Source of the DNA: Bacteroidales bacterium UBA1715
GTDB taxonomy: Bacteria > Bacteroidota > Bacteroidia > Bacteroidales > UBA1715
Reading direction: 5' to 3'
Length of the DNA stretch: 64,000 nt
Assembly (NCBI GenBank): GCA_002317135.1
Contig: DCIX01000021.1
Location: 62,001-126,000 of the forward strand
Shown: one piece after another, positions 6,457 through 16,364 of the stretch
Position numbering within the stretch: position 1 is the first letter of the stretch
Layout: every line of letters begins with the position of its first letter
Program-made: the position numbers and the translations under genes
The notes under the pieces: model-generated
What the model saw: the letters and a program-made list of their open reading frames with translations, nothing else
Databases searched by the model: none
What the model was told of the DNA's origin: nothing

Positions 6457-9400
6457 TTACTCAAAATAGACTATTGCATCTAATTTTTCTAATTCTGCTA
6501 TAAAATCTTCGCTCAAAGATACGGTAAATTTGCTTGTTCCCATAGAGAACATATCGTTTCCCTTTACGATACTAATGATAAGTTGAGCGGTATCATCGTC
6601 TTTTTTCCGTTCTAACCAGCGTTCTAAAGCATGTATAAATTCTTCATTGATATTGTCAATATCTATAGTTATAATGACTTTCTTTATTTTTTTTATCATT
6701 TCGGCTACAGGAATGACATTGCTTAGATAGAAACGGATTTCTTCTTTTGGCGTTTCTGTTACGACTTCACCTTCTTTAGGCTTTGGTTTATACGTACTTA
6801 TATCGCCAACAACAAAAAATATTTTCTTTTCTTCTAATGTTCTGCTGTAAACATTGAAAAGGTTTTCTTTTTTGCCTTTATAGTTTCTTGCGTTAGGTTT
6901 TTCTCCCCATCCTCTAAATTCGTATGTGCCAGAATAGTCGGTGAGTTTAAATGAAATACTATCTGCTCTGTCTTCGCGTCCAGGAAAGCGTTTAATTTCG
7001 TTGGCAACACCGATAAATCGTACTTCTTTTCCGATAAGTTCTTCGTGTTCTTGTAGATTTTCGAGGTCGGAAAGTTTTAGTTTGTTGACACCTTTGCTGA
7101 TAAATTTGTATTTGTCGAGTGGGTGTGACGAAAGATAACTACCAATCAATTCATATTCCTTTTGTAATAAAAACAATGGGTCAAGATGTATTGAAATTGG
7201 TGGAAGAGGAGGATATGAATCTTCTATATCTTCGTCTCCAAACAACGAAAGCATTGATGAGTCGGTCTTCTTGTTATTTGAAGCAGAGAAATTTGACAAA
7301 GTTTCGATAAATGTTCCTTTGTTTGAAAGGCTGAAATACATGTCTCTTGGATGTTCAAAGCAGTCAAGAGCACCGCTATATACAAGTAATTCAAGGTTTT
7401 TGCTGGTTAGGAATACGCGTTTGACAAGATCAAATATATTTTTGTATTCGCCATTTTCTTCACGCTCTTGTATGATGGTGAGTGCAATGTTTTCGCCAAA
7501 ACCTTTGATTGCTTTTAGTCCAAAGTGAATATCGCCTTTTTTGTTTACAGAGAATGACAATTCACTATCGTTGACACTTGGGCACAAAACTTTTATGCCT
7601 AACGAACGGGTTTCTTCCAAGAATTTAATCACATCGGTAGGGTTTCCCATACTGTTTGTCAGCAACCCAGCCATATATTCGGCAGGGTAGTGTGCCTTCA
7701 TGTAAGCCGTTTGGTACGATACCCAGGCGTAGCATGCTGCGTGTGATTTATTGAATGCATACGAAGCGAATTTCTTCCACTCTGTCCAGATATGGTCTAG
7801 TATACCTTTAATTTCGTCTTCGCTTTTGCCGGTTTCTTTACATTGTTTTGGAACACCTTGTTTGATGAACAAACCATACAATTCTTCCATCTTAGCTAAC
7901 TGCTTTTTACCCATTGCTTTACGCAATGTATCGGATTGACCTCGGGTAAAGTCTGCGATTTCGCGGGATAGGAGCATGACCTGTTCTTGGTAAACCGTGA
8001 TACCGTATGTGTCCTTCAGATATTTTTCCATACATGGAAGGTCGTATGTGATGGTTTCTCGGCCTTGTTTTCGGGCAATAAACGAAGGTATGTTGTCCAT
8101 TGGTCCTGGTCGATATAATGCGTTCATCGCAATCATATCGCCAATAACGGTTGGTTGTAATTCTTTTAGATATTTCTGCATACCAGGCGATTCAAACTGG
8201 AATACACCGACAGTTTTTCCTTGTGCGTATAGCTTGTACGTAAGTTCATCGTCAATTGGAATCGTATCGATGTCTATCACTTCGCCAGTATGATGTTTTA
8301 GATTTTTTATGGCTTCTTTTATGATGGATAGGGTTTTTAAGCCAAGGAAGTCCATCTTTATCAATCCAACGGATTCTACCACATGTCCGTCGTATTGAGT
8401 AACCATGATATCTGTTCCTGATTCTTTATCTCTGATTGTACAGATAGGAGCGTAATTCGTAAGGTCATCGGCCCCGATAATAACACCGCAGGCGTGGATA
8501 CCAGTTTGACGGTTTGTGTCTTCCAGCTCACTTGCGTACTGCAACATGGTGGAGATGTTTTCGTCGTTACCATTTACATAATCTCGTAGTTCAGGAATGA
8601 TTTCAAGGCAGTTTTTTAACTTAACCTTAGGCGACTTAACTTCATCTCCAAAAATCTTTCCTGTTTTAGGATCGGTCATACCATTGAAATCCTTGTCAGG
8701 AATGAGATTTTTGATTTGTCCAACTATAGGTAGCGGAATATTTTGAACGCGGCTTACATCGGCAATAGACGATTTTGTAGCCATTGTTCCATAAGTAATG
8801 ATGTGGGCAACTTTTTCTTTACCATATTTTTCTGTTACCCAGTCTAAAACTTTTCCGCGTCCGTCATCGTCAAAGTCAACATCGATATCGGGTAGGGAAA
8901 TACGATCGGGGTTTAAGAAACGCTCGAACAGCAAATCGTACTTTAATGGATCAAGGTCGGTAATTCGAAGGCAGTATGCTACAACGGAACCAGCGGCGGA
9001 ACCACGGCCAGGTCCGACAGAAACACCTAATTCTTCGCGTGCACCACGGATATAATCTTGTACAATCAAGAAATATCCCGGGAAACCCATGGTTTTCATG
9101 ATGTGCAATTCGAATACAATGCGTTCGCGTTGTTCTTCGGTTAGCACATCTCCATATCGTTTCTTTGCACCTTCCCAAGTAAGTTTTGCCAAATAATCAG
9201 CCTCAAGTTTAATACGATAAAGTTTTTCGTATCCTCCAAGTTTCTGTATCTTGTCTTCGGCTTTTTCTTGACTAAGAACAACTTCGCCTTTCTCGTTTTG
9301 GGTAAATTCATCGAATAAATCTTTTTCGGTGAATTTTTGTTTGTATTCTTCGACAGTACCAAAGTCAGCAGGAATGTCGAACTTTGGCATAATTGGCCCA

Positions 9401-10467
9401 GAATCAATAGAATATAATTCTATTTTGTCCGCTATTTCTTGAGTGTTTTCCAATGCTTCAGGTATATCACTGAAGATTGCTTCCATTTCTTCTGGAGTTT
9501 TCAGCCATTCCTGTTTTGTGTAGTGCATACGATTTGCATCGTCGAGAAGTTTACCTGTACTTAGGCAAATTAATCTATCGTGTGCTTCGCCATGTTCTTC
9601 GTCAACAAAGTGTACGTCGTTTGTTGCGACAATCTTTGTATTTGTTTTTCGGGCAAGTTCAATTAGGATAGGGTTTACTTGCTTTTGGCGCTCGTATGTG
9701 CTAGTTTCTGCGTTGGGTTTATCTGTTTGATGTCGTTGAATTTCAATGTAATAGTCGTCTCCGAAAATTTCTTTGAACCATCGGATTGTTTGTTCGGCTT
9801 CGTCGATTTTACCAGCTATAATTAATTGTGGTAATTCGCCACCTAAACAGGCAGAACAAACAATTAGCCCTTCGTGATATTGTTTTAGAATATTTTTGTC
9901 TATACGAGGACGGTCGTAGAAACCATCTGTATAGGCAATAGAGGAAAGTTTACAAAGACTTTGGTAGCCTTTCTTATTTTTGGCAAGGAGAATTAAGTGC
10001 CAACCGCTACGGTCGACTATTGTTTCTTTGCCACGCTCTGCATTAAATTCCTTGTAATCCTTGTCTTTGTCGTATAAAGTTCGTCGTGCGCAGTATGCTT
10101 CAATTCCAATGATTGGCTTAAAAGGAACGAATTTCTCTTTCTTTTCAATTAGGACTTTTAGTTCTTCTTCTAATTTTTCGAGTCGTTCTTGTGCTTGTGC
10201 TTTTTCTTCTTCGGACTTTTCGTCTGAAGCGATGATTGCTTTTTCTTTTCCGATGTTGTCTTCACATTCGGCAACCTTCTTCTTTGGCTTTGAATTAAAA
10301 CTATTAGTGGAGTCCATTAAATCTTTGATACCGAACATGTTTCCGTGGTCGGTTAAGGCCATTGATGTCATGCCGTTTTTCATACATTTTTCTATCAATG
10401 CAGGAACTTTCGACATACCATCGAGAATGGAGTAATGTGAATGGACATGAAGGTGGGTGAATTTCAT
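6457..10467 (-). CDS. dnaE: DNA polymerase III alpha subunit
   Basis: The catalytic subunit of the replicative polymerase, 1336 residues from the ATG at 10467 (MKFTHLHVHSHYSILDG). The open frame extends upstream to 10524, but the extra 19 residues are charged and lack homology to the family start. The N-terminal PHP domain shows HLHVHSHYS and LTDHGNM. The palm has the active-site motif PDIDVDFDDDGR, preceded by GPGRGSAAGS. The C-terminal part holds the helix-hairpin-helix and OB regions. The PHP domain carries a Lys/Glu-rich, coiled-coil-like insertion of about 65 residues before FKPIIGIEAY. The gene heads the dnaE-trxA-DUF58 operon. Confidence 0.96.
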   Translation of the reverse strand: MKFTHLHVHSHYSILDGMSKVPALIEKCMKNGMTSMALTDHGNMFGIKDLMDSTNSFNSKPKKKVAECEDNIGKEKAIIASDEKSEEEKAQAQERLEKLEEELKVLIEKKEKFVPFKPIIGIEAYCARRTLYDKDKDYKEFNAERGKETIVDRSGWHLILLAKNKKGYQSLCKLSSIAYTDGFYDRPRIDKNILKQYHEGLIVCSACLGGELPQLIIAGKIDEAEQTIRWFKEIFGDDYYIEIQRHQTDKPNAETSTYERQKQVNPILIELARKTNTKIVATNDVHFVDEEHGEAHDRLICLSTGKLLDDANRMHYTKQEWLKTPEEMEAIFSDIPEALENTQEIADKIELYSIDSGPIMPKFDIPADFGTVEEYKQKFTEKDLFDEFTQNEKGEVVLSQEKAEDKIQKLGGYEKLYRIKLEADYLAKLTWEGAKKRYGDVLTEEQRERIVFELHIMKTMGFPGYFLIVQDYIRGAREELGVSVGPGRGSAAGSVVAYCLRITDLDPLKYDLLFERFLNPDRISLPDIDVDFDDDGRGKVLDWVTEKYGKEKVAHIITYGTMATKSSIADVSRVQNIPLPIVGQIKNLIPDKDFNGMTDPKTGKIFGDEVKSPKVKLKNCLEIIPELRDYVNGNDENISTMLQYASELEDTNRQTGIHACGVIIGADDLTNYAPICTIRDKESGTDIMVTQYDGHVVESVGLIKMDFLGLKTLSIIKEAIKNLKHHTGEVIDIDTIPIDDELTYKLYAQGKTVGVFQFESPGMQKYLKELQPTVIGDMIAMNALYRPGPMDNIPSFIARKQGRETITYDLPCMEKYLKDTYGITVYQEQVMLLSREIADFTRGQSDTLRKAMGKKQLAKMEELYGLFIKQGVPKQCKETGKSEDEIKGILDHIWTEWKKFASYAFNKSHAACYAWVSYQTAYMKAHYPAEYMAGLLTNSMGNPTDVIKFLEETRSLGIKVLCPSVNDSELSFSVNKKGDIHFGLKAIKGFGENIALTIIQEREENGEYKNIFDLVKRVFLTSKNLELLVYSGALDCFEHPRDMYFSLSNKGTFIETLSNFSASNNKKTDSSMLSLFGDEDIEDSYPPLPPISIHLDPLFLLQKEYELIGSYLSSHPLDKYKFISKGVNKLKLSDLENLQEHEELIGKEVRFIGVANEIKRFPGREDRADSISFKLTDYSGTYEFRGWGEKPNARNYKGKKENLFNVYSRTLEEKKIFFVVGDISTYKPKPKEGEVVTETPKEEIRFYLSNVIPVAEMIKKIKKVIITIDIDNINEEFIHALERWLERKKDDDTAQLIISIVKGNDMFSMGTSKFTVSLSEDFIAELEKLDAIVYFE

Positions 10468-10706
10468 CGTTCTTGTTTTTATTTGATTATCAGTGTTTTT
10501 TTTGTCATCTTTTTTTCGAATCATCAGTTAGCAAAGTAAATGAAAAAAGTCCATTGAATTGTGCTATGTTGATAAACTGTGAAAACAATTTGACAAGCTT
10601 GATTTTTATGCAAAAGAAGGGTGTAGGTGTGTAAAATTTCAGCATAGTGAGTGAAATATTGCTATAGTTTTTGTTGGTAGCAATCTTGCAAATTCAGTAT
10701 ATTTTG

Positions 10707-10714
10707 TACTTTTG
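10707..10714 (+). promoter_or_regulatory. Putative -7 promoter box
   Basis: TACTTTTG matches TAnnTTTG exactly, 15 bases before the ATG at 10730 of the outer-membrane protein gene. The rest of the 10468-10729 gap shows nothing else recognisable. Confidence 0.5.
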
Positions 10715-10729
10715 TATAGTTTTATAGAA

Positions 10730-11302
10730 ATGAATCAAAAACGAATTTTTATACAGGTGATTTTGTTGCTTTTGTCGGTTTCGGCAATAGGACAAGTGAA
10801 CTTTTTTACCGACGATTCACAAGATTCGTTGGCTACTAACTTTTATCAACGAAATAAAAGGTGTAGTGTTTTGATTATTAGTGATATTCCTTCGCTTCAA
10901 ACTGGTGCGATGGTGTTCTTTCATAATAAAGAAAACCGTGCTTCGTACTTTGTTTCTGTGAAATCCAATGGTAGTCGTAGGTATGTGGTTGATGGAGAAG
11001 AATGTTATGGTGATGGTGTGCGTCAAAAGGAGCTTGCGTACACAGCTTCGTCTGTGAATGTAGGTTTGGCTCGTGGGTTTACGAGGAATTGGTTTTTGTA
11101 TGGAGGATTTGGTATGCTTGTAAAGCGTACGCATTATACCAATGTGATAGAAGATAACTACCGTTATCATATTTCCAACCAAGGCGTATGGCTTGATTTG
11201 GTTGGTGGTACAATGTATGTTGCGGATAATGGACTCTCGATAATGGCGGGAATGGATTTGAGTGGTAGAAGTGTAACTATTGGTTTAGGTTATACATGGT
11301 AA
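10730..11302 (+). CDS. Small outer-membrane beta-barrel-like protein
   Basis: This 190-residue protein starts MNQKRIFIQVILLLLSVSAIG, a clear Sec signal peptide ending near AIGQ. The mature part is made of short alternating strands rich in Gly, Tyr and Val, such as LYGGFGMLVKR and VTIGLGYTW, and it ends in an aromatic residue as barrel proteins do. It probably forms a small barrel in the outer membrane. I cannot name a family. An ORF reading from a TTG at 10712 would extend the protein by six residues, but the ATG at 10730 gives a proper signal peptide. It is 4 bases ahead of the M1 peptidase and likely cotranscribed. Confidence 0.65.
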   Translation: MNQKRIFIQVILLLLSVSAIGQVNFFTDDSQDSLATNFYQRNKRCSVLIISDIPSLQTGAMVFFHNKENRASYFVSVKSNGSRRYVVDGEECYGDGVRQKELAYTASSVNVGLARGFTRNWFLYGGFGMLVKRTHYTNVIEDNYRYHISNQGVWLDLVGGTMYVADNGLSIMAGMDLSGRSVTIGLGYTW

Positions 11303-11306
11303 GAAT

Positions 11307-13046
11307 ATGAAACATAAGATTTTATATATATTATTTTTGTTGTTCGTTTCTGGACAATTGTATGCAAAAGATCCATATCCTAAATTTACAAGAGCGGATA
11401 GTCTTCATGGTTATTTGAGTGAATTTCGTAGTTGCTACGATGTTCGTTTCTATGATATTGCAGTTACGGTTAAACCAGAAACGAAAAGTTTGGAAGGTAA
11501 TGTTTCCATGCTTGTTTCGTGTGAAAATCCGCAACAATCAGTTATTCAAATTGATGTATCGTCGTTGTTGACTATTGATTCCTTATTTATTGATTCTGTT
11601 TTAGTTACAAACTATAAACGTGAACATAATGCTGTATTCTTTTCATTGCCTCAGGCGTATGAGAAAGGACAGGAATATACGATAACATGTTCTTATCATG
11701 GTAAGCCAGCCGAGGCGGTTCGTCCACCATGGGAGGCAGGTATGGTTTGGAAGACATCGGAATCTGGTAAACCGTGGTGTGGTGTGACATGCGAAACGCT
11801 TGGTGCAAGTTGCTGGATTCCTTGCAAGGATCATCTTTCTGATGAGCCGGAAGATGGTATGCGTATGAAAATTACGGTGCCAAAAGGTCTTGTTGCGGTA
11901 TCAAATGGTATGTTGCAGGAGCATATTGAAACAGACGCAAATGATGTATGGATTTGGAAAACAAATTACCCAATCAATAGTTACAATATGACCTTTTATG
12001 TCGGCGATTTTGTATCGTACGAAGAAGAATATAAAGGCATTGAACGTTCATTCCCATTGATTTACTGGGTATTACAAGAGGATTTGGAAAAGTCAAAGAA
12101 ATCGTTTGCTCAAACAAAAGATGTAGTTGCTGCATACGAAGAATTTTTTGGGCCATATCCATGGTCTAAAGAATGCTTGAAGTTGGTTGAAAGTCCATAC
12201 GAAGGAATGGAACATCAAACGGCAATAGCGTATGGTAATGGATTTAAAAATACGTTCGGTTTTGACTATATTATCGTGCATGAAGTTGCCCATGAGTGGT
12301 GGGGCAATACCGTTTCGGTAGATGACTATGCCGAAATTTTTATTCACGAAGGATTTGCAATGTATAGTGAATTCTTGTATGTGGAAAAAATGTTCGGTAC
12401 AGAAAAACGCGACCGATATATTCGGATTTGGGCAAATACTTTGAAGAATATCCGTCCGGTTGTCGGTCCACGAGATGTGAATTTCTGGGATTATCGCGAC
12501 ACGGACCCGTATGTGAAGGGAGCATTGACGTTACATGGTTTGCGTGATCTTATTGATAACGATAGTCTTTTCTTTGACATTATTAAGTCATATAATATGA
12601 CTCGCCGTAATAGTATTGTAACGGTAAAAGATTTTACAGATTATGTGAACGAACGAACAGGACAAGATTATTCGTGGTATTTTAAACAATATTTGTATAG
12701 TAAAGAAAAACCAGTTTTGCAGGTTGCAGCTTCTGTAAAATTAAACGAAGAGGACTCTGTTTATGTTGTAGAAAACGGTTCTCGTAAAATTTTTTATAAT
12801 CTTGTTAAAGTGCGTTGGGTAAATGTTGATGACTCTTTCCATTTACCTATATCGTTTGTGGTATCGGATTCGTCGTCTGTTCAGGTGTCTGGATTGAATT
12901 GTGTTGCAAAACATGATAAGGTTGTTCCAACTACAGATGGTGTGTTTGTAGCTTTTTATTCGAATGAATATAGTATATTATTTAGTGTTAAAAGGTCAGA
13001 ATGTTTTGATGTTGAGTTTGTAAAAAAGTTTAAAAAGAAAAAATAA
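11307..13046 (+). CDS. M1 family metallopeptidase (gluzincin aminopeptidase)
   Basis: A 579-residue exported zinc aminopeptidase of the M1 family. The signal peptide is MKHKILYILFLLFVSGQLYA. The zinc motif HEVAHEWWGN has His 325, Glu 326 and His 329, and the third ligand Glu 348 in IHEGFAMYSE gives the expected HExxH-x18-E spacing. The exopeptidase motif appears as YEGMEHQTA, in place of GAMEN. It removes N-terminal residues from peptides, probably in the periplasm or at the surface. No T9SS sorting domain is seen at the C-terminus, which ends in a Lys-rich tail. It overlaps the following aminotransferase by one base (TAATG). Confidence 0.93.
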   Translation: MKHKILYILFLLFVSGQLYAKDPYPKFTRADSLHGYLSEFRSCYDVRFYDIAVTVKPETKSLEGNVSMLVSCENPQQSVIQIDVSSLLTIDSLFIDSVLVTNYKREHNAVFFSLPQAYEKGQEYTITCSYHGKPAEAVRPPWEAGMVWKTSESGKPWCGVTCETLGASCWIPCKDHLSDEPEDGMRMKITVPKGLVAVSNGMLQEHIETDANDVWIWKTNYPINSYNMTFYVGDFVSYEEEYKGIERSFPLIYWVLQEDLEKSKKSFAQTKDVVAAYEEFFGPYPWSKECLKLVESPYEGMEHQTAIAYGNGFKNTFGFDYIIVHEVAHEWWGNTVSVDDYAEIFIHEGFAMYSEFLYVEKMFGTEKRDRYIRIWANTLKNIRPVVGPRDVNFWDYRDTDPYVKGALTLHGLRDLIDNDSLFFDIIKSYNMTRRNSIVTVKDFTDYVNERTGQDYSWYFKQYLYSKEKPVLQVAASVKLNEEDSVYVVENGSRKIFYNLVKVRWVNVDDSFHLPISFVVSDSSSVQVSGLNCVAKHDKVVPTTDGVFVAFYSNEYSILFSVKRSECFDVEFVKKFKKKK

Positions 13047-14356
13047 TGAGTAAAGCAGTTTTCCCTCGTGAAGTTGTAGATAGAATTATTGCAGCGAATG
13101 GTATAAAAGATGTTTCAAAAGCATCTATTCGTCAGGTTGTAAAAATCGTACGCGATATAGAAGAAGAAACTGGTGTAGAGTTCGTTAAGATGGAAATGGG
13201 TGTGCCTGGATTGAAACCAGCACAAGTTGGTGTTGATGCGGAAATAGAAGCCTTGAAAAATGGTTGTGCGTCTATTTATCCTCCAATCGAAGGTCTTCCT
13301 GAATTAAAGACAGAAATGTCTCGTTTTGTGAAAAACTTCCTTGATATTGCAGTTTCTCCTGAATCTTGTATTCCTACAGTTGGTTCTATGCAGGCAAGTT
13401 TTGCCGCATTTCTAACAGCTGGTCGAAGAGATGCTGCAAAAACAAAGACTTTGTTTATAGATCCTGGTTTTCCTGTTCAAAAACAACAGTTGAAAATGAT
13501 GGGCTTACCATTCGAAACATTCGATGTGTATAATTATAGAGGTGAGGCATTGCGTGAAAAATTAGAGTCGTATTGCTCAAAAGGTGATGTTGCAACGATA
13601 GTGTATTCAAGCCCTAATAATCCGTCGTGGATTTGTTTTACTGATACGGAATTGCGTATTATTGCTGATATTGTAAATAAATATGATATTGTTGTAGTGG
13701 AAGATTTGGCGTACTTCGCAATGGATTTTCGTAAGGATTACGGACAACCAGGAGTTGCACCATTCCAACCAACTATTGCAAAGTATACCGACAATTATAT
13801 TTTATTAATTTCTGCGTCGAAAGCATTTAGTTATGCTGGACAACGAATTGCTTCGTTGGTGATTTCTGATGCATTGTATTCAAAAAAATTCCCTGATTTA
13901 TTACGCTTCTATGCACAAGAAGAATTGGGACGCGCTATGATTTATGGTGCTGTTTACGCAATGACTTCGGGAACGGCATTTTCTGCACAATATGCTTTTG
14001 TTGCAATTTTGAAAGCTGCAAATGAAGGTAAGTATAATTTCAGAAATGATATTTTGGAATATGGTAATCGTGCAAAGCAAATGAAAGACATCTTTGTGGC
14101 AAACGGTTTTGAAATAGTGTACGATTACGATATGGAACAACCAGTTGGCGACGGATTCTATTTTACTGTTGGTTATCCAGGAATGACAGGTGGTGAGTTG
14201 CTTGCAGAATTGTTGTATTATGGAATTAGTGCAATAACTTTGGATATTACAGGTAGTGACAGACAAGGTTTACGTGCGTGTACATCGCAAATGTCACAAC
14301 ATAAGATAGATTTGTTGAAAGACAGAGCGAAGTTATTTAACGAAGATCATAAATAG
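13046..14356 (+). CDS. PLP-dependent aminotransferase, class I/II
   Basis: A 436-residue fold-type I aminotransferase. The PLP Lys is in SASKAFSYAGQRIA, preceded by the Asn-Pro motif SSPNNPSW and by VVEDLAYF with the pyridoxal-binding Asp/Tyr region. It would move amino groups between an amino acid and a 2-keto acid; the substrate is unknown. It has an N-terminal extension of about 60 residues before MGVPGLKPAQVG compared with typical AspC. Its start overlaps the stop of the M1 peptidase gene by one base, suggesting translational coupling. Confidence 0.88.
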   Translation: MSKAVFPREVVDRIIAANGIKDVSKASIRQVVKIVRDIEEETGVEFVKMEMGVPGLKPAQVGVDAEIEALKNGCASIYPPIEGLPELKTEMSRFVKNFLDIAVSPESCIPTVGSMQASFAAFLTAGRRDAAKTKTLFIDPGFPVQKQQLKMMGLPFETFDVYNYRGEALREKLESYCSKGDVATIVYSSPNNPSWICFTDTELRIIADIVNKYDIVVVEDLAYFAMDFRKDYGQPGVAPFQPTIAKYTDNYILLISASKAFSYAGQRIASLVISDALYSKKFPDLLRFYAQEELGRAMIYGAVYAMTSGTAFSAQYAFVAILKAANEGKYNFRNDILEYGNRAKQMKDIFVANGFEIVYDYDMEQPVGDGFYFTVGYPGMTGGELLAELLYYGISAITLDITGSDRQGLRACTSQMSQHKIDLLKDRAKLFNEDHK

Positions 14357-14450
14357 TAGTTAAGCAAATTTGATATGAAGTTAGATTTGACGAAAAGAGG
14401 ATAAAAGTCGGAATTTTTTCAAATCTTCTTCTTTGACAAAATAAAAACAG

Positions 14451-14458
14451 TATTTTTG
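14451..14458 (+). promoter_or_regulatory. Putative -7 promoter box of the 88-residue gene
   Basis: TATTTTTG at 14451-14458 matches the Bacteroidota -7 consensus, with TTTG at 14432-14435 upstream, although the 15-base gap is shorter than usual. Confidence 0.5.
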
Positions 14459-14478
14459 TACAATTAAAATAAACAATT

Positions 14479-14745
14479 ATGGCAAATAAAAGACAATTTA
14501 AGAAAGATGTAGACTGTGTTTTCGATACAGTTATTGAAGAATGTGTATTTACAGCTGATTTCTTTCCAGAAAAAACTGAATTAGTAGAAGGTTTGATTAA
14601 CGACGCATTAGTATTATACAACGATACTCGTTTTGCATACAAAATGGATGCAAATATGTCTTCTAAAGCATTCTACAATGGTTTGTTGACAAACTACATT
14701 GCTAAAATGAATGATATTTTAGTGAAACTAAACGAAACAAAATAA
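14479..14745 (+). CDS. Conserved-type small cytoplasmic protein of unknown function
   Basis: An 88-residue soluble protein, MANKRQFKKDVDCVFDTVI to the end, predicted to be mostly helical and slightly acidic. It has no signal peptide or metal motif. It resembles small hypothetical proteins seen in Bacteroidota, but I cannot assign a function. It has its own promoter box and a strong terminator directly downstream, so it is a single-gene unit and likely well expressed; its codon use (AAC, TTC, GGT) is consistent with that. Confidence 0.7.
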   Translation: MANKRQFKKDVDCVFDTVIEECVFTADFFPEKTELVEGLINDALVLYNDTRFAYKMDANMSSKAFYNGLLTNYIAKMNDILVKLNETK

Positions 14746-14767
14746 TTGTTGTTTGTAAGAAAAGAAA

Positions 14768-14796
14768 AATCCAACTCTGTTAGGGTTGGATTTTTT
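14768..14796 (+). terminator. Rho-independent terminator of the 88-residue gene
   Basis: AATCCAAC pairs with GTTGGATT around an eight- to nine-base loop, followed by TTTTTT. It ends 13 bases before the folC start. Confidence 0.85.
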
Positions 14797-14808
14797 GTTA
14801 ATACGATT

Positions 14809-16107
14809 ATGAAATACGCCGACCTTCTCCAATATTTATATGTGCAATATCCATGTTTTCAGCATGTGGGTAAGAGTGCTTATGTTCCGTCTTTGCAAAA
14901 TATAACAGATTTGTTGTCAGTTATGGGTAATCCACATAAGGATGTTCGATGTGTTCATGTTGCTGGAACAAATGGAAAAGGGTCTACGTCGCATTTTATT
15001 GCTTCAATTTTACAGGAAGCGGGTTATAGTGTTGGCTTATATACTTCGCCACATATTGTGGATTTTCGTGAACGTATTCGTGTTAACGGCGAAGCTGTGA
15101 CGGCACAATTTCTTTCCGCTACGGTTGCGAAATATGCTGAACAATTCGAGAAAATAAAACCGTCGTTGTTTGAAGTCACAACAGCTTTGGCATTTGCATA
15201 CTTTAAATATAAGAATGTAGATGTTGCAGTTATAGAAACAGGTCTTGGCGGTCGCTTAGATGCAACAAATGTAATAACACCATTGCTGTCCGTTATTACC
15301 AATATTGGTTTTGATCATACGCAGATTTTAGGCGATACACTTTCGAAAATTGCAGCAGAAAAAGGTGGCATAATTAAACCAGGAATCCCTGTTGTTATAG
15401 GAGAGTATCAGGATGAAACAGCAGATGTTTTCACTCAAATAGCAACAGAAAAACAGTCGAAATTGGTTTTTGCTTCAAAAACATATTCAATAGATTCTGC
15501 TGATTGTAATCGTTTGGATAATTTTATTGTACATGATAAACAGTTTGGCGATGTACAATTACAAAGTGGCTTGCACGGAATATATCAACAAAAGAATGTT
15601 GTTACGGTTTATGCGGCTATTCAAGAGTTGAAAACACATTTTCATATTTCGAATAACGTATTGAAACGTGGTTATAAAAATGTGTTGAAAAATACGAAGT
15701 TGATAGGGCGTTGGCAAATAGTTGATACTAAACCATTGACTATATGCGATACTGGTCACAATTACGATGGATTGTCATATACGATGAAACAATTGCAATC
15801 GTTAGGAAAAAAAGATGTTCGTATAGTATGGGGAATGGTAAGTGATAAAGATATTTCTTCGATAATTACATTGCTTCCGAACGATGCGACATATTATATT
15901 AGTGCGCCAAATATAGAACGAGCAATGCCAATTGAAACATTAGAAAAATATTTTGCAGGAAAAAAATATAAAATTTATAAAAATATTCAAAAAGCATATT
16001 TGAGTGCAAAGTGTTGTGTTTCAAATGATTCTGTTTTGTATATAGGAGGAAGTTCCTATGTTGTTGCAGAATTTTTTGAAAAAAATCACAAAAACATTTG
16101 GAGGTAA
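14809..16107 (+). CDS. folC: Folylpolyglutamate synthase / dihydrofolate synthase
   Basis: A 432-residue Mur-ligase-fold enzyme that adds glutamate to dihydropteroate and folates with ATP. The P-loop GTNGKGST is at residues 53-60, followed by YTSPHIVDFRERIRVNG, and the magnesium-binding Glu is in IETGLGGRLDATN; the C-terminal Mur ligase domain begins near the IGRWQI segment. The frame stays open from a TTG at 14746, but that would run through the preceding terminator, so the ATG at 14809 (MKYADLLQYL) is chosen. It is followed by tRNA-Val. Confidence 0.94.
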   Translation: MKYADLLQYLYVQYPCFQHVGKSAYVPSLQNITDLLSVMGNPHKDVRCVHVAGTNGKGSTSHFIASILQEAGYSVGLYTSPHIVDFRERIRVNGEAVTAQFLSATVAKYAEQFEKIKPSLFEVTTALAFAYFKYKNVDVAVIETGLGGRLDATNVITPLLSVITNIGFDHTQILGDTLSKIAAEKGGIIKPGIPVVIGEYQDETADVFTQIATEKQSKLVFASKTYSIDSADCNRLDNFIVHDKQFGDVQLQSGLHGIYQQKNVVTVYAAIQELKTHFHISNNVLKRGYKNVLKNTKLIGRWQIVDTKPLTICDTGHNYDGLSYTMKQLQSLGKKDVRIVWGMVSDKDISSIITLLPNDATYYISAPNIERAMPIETLEKYFAGKKYKIYKNIQKAYLSAKCCVSNDSVLYIGGSSYVVAEFFEKNHKNIWR

Positions 16108-16127
16108 TTAGAAAATGCCTATCTTTG
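16097..16127 (+). promoter_or_regulatory. Promoter of tRNA-Val
   Basis: TTTG at 16097-16100 and TATCTTTG at 16120-16127 are separated by 19 bases, a textbook Bacteroidota -33/-7 pair, about 40 bases upstream of the mature tRNA. The -33 box lies within the last codons of folC. Confidence 0.8.
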
Positions 16128-16167
16128 CACTGCATTTGAGAAACAAATATACCAAATGTAATCAAAA

Positions 16168-16242
16168 GGGCGCTTAGCTCAGCTGGTTCAGAGCATCTGG
16201 TTTACACCCAGAGGGTCAGGGGTTCGAATCCCTTAGCGCCCA
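16168..16242 (+). tRNA. tRNA-Val (anticodon TAC)
   Basis: A complete 75-base cloverleaf. GGGCGCT pairs with AGCGCCC, the D arm is GCTC/GAGC, the anticodon stem TCTGG/CCAGA encloses TTTACAC with TAC at 16203-16205, and the T loop is TTCGAAT. The discriminator is A and CCA is not encoded. Confidence 0.97.
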
Positions 16243-16244
16243 CT

Positions 16245-16284
16245 TAAGAGAGGAAATTTCAGACGAGATTTCCTCTCTTTTTTT
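16245..16284 (+). terminator. Terminator of tRNA-Val
   Basis: AGAGAGGAAAT pairs with ATTTCCTCTCT and a T-run follows directly. Confidence 0.9.
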
Positions 16285-16331
16285 ATTGAAAAAATCTATC
16301 TATCATTATAAGTAGAAATCAAAAAAAATTC

Positions 16332-16339
16332 TATTTTTG
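16332..16339 (+). promoter_or_regulatory. Putative -7 promoter box of the aspartate aminotransferase
   Basis: TATTTTTG lies 25 bases before the ATG at 16365 and just beyond the tRNA terminator, so the aminotransferase has its own promoter. Confidence 0.55.
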
Positions 16340-16364
16340 TGCCGCAAAAAATATAGGTTATAGA

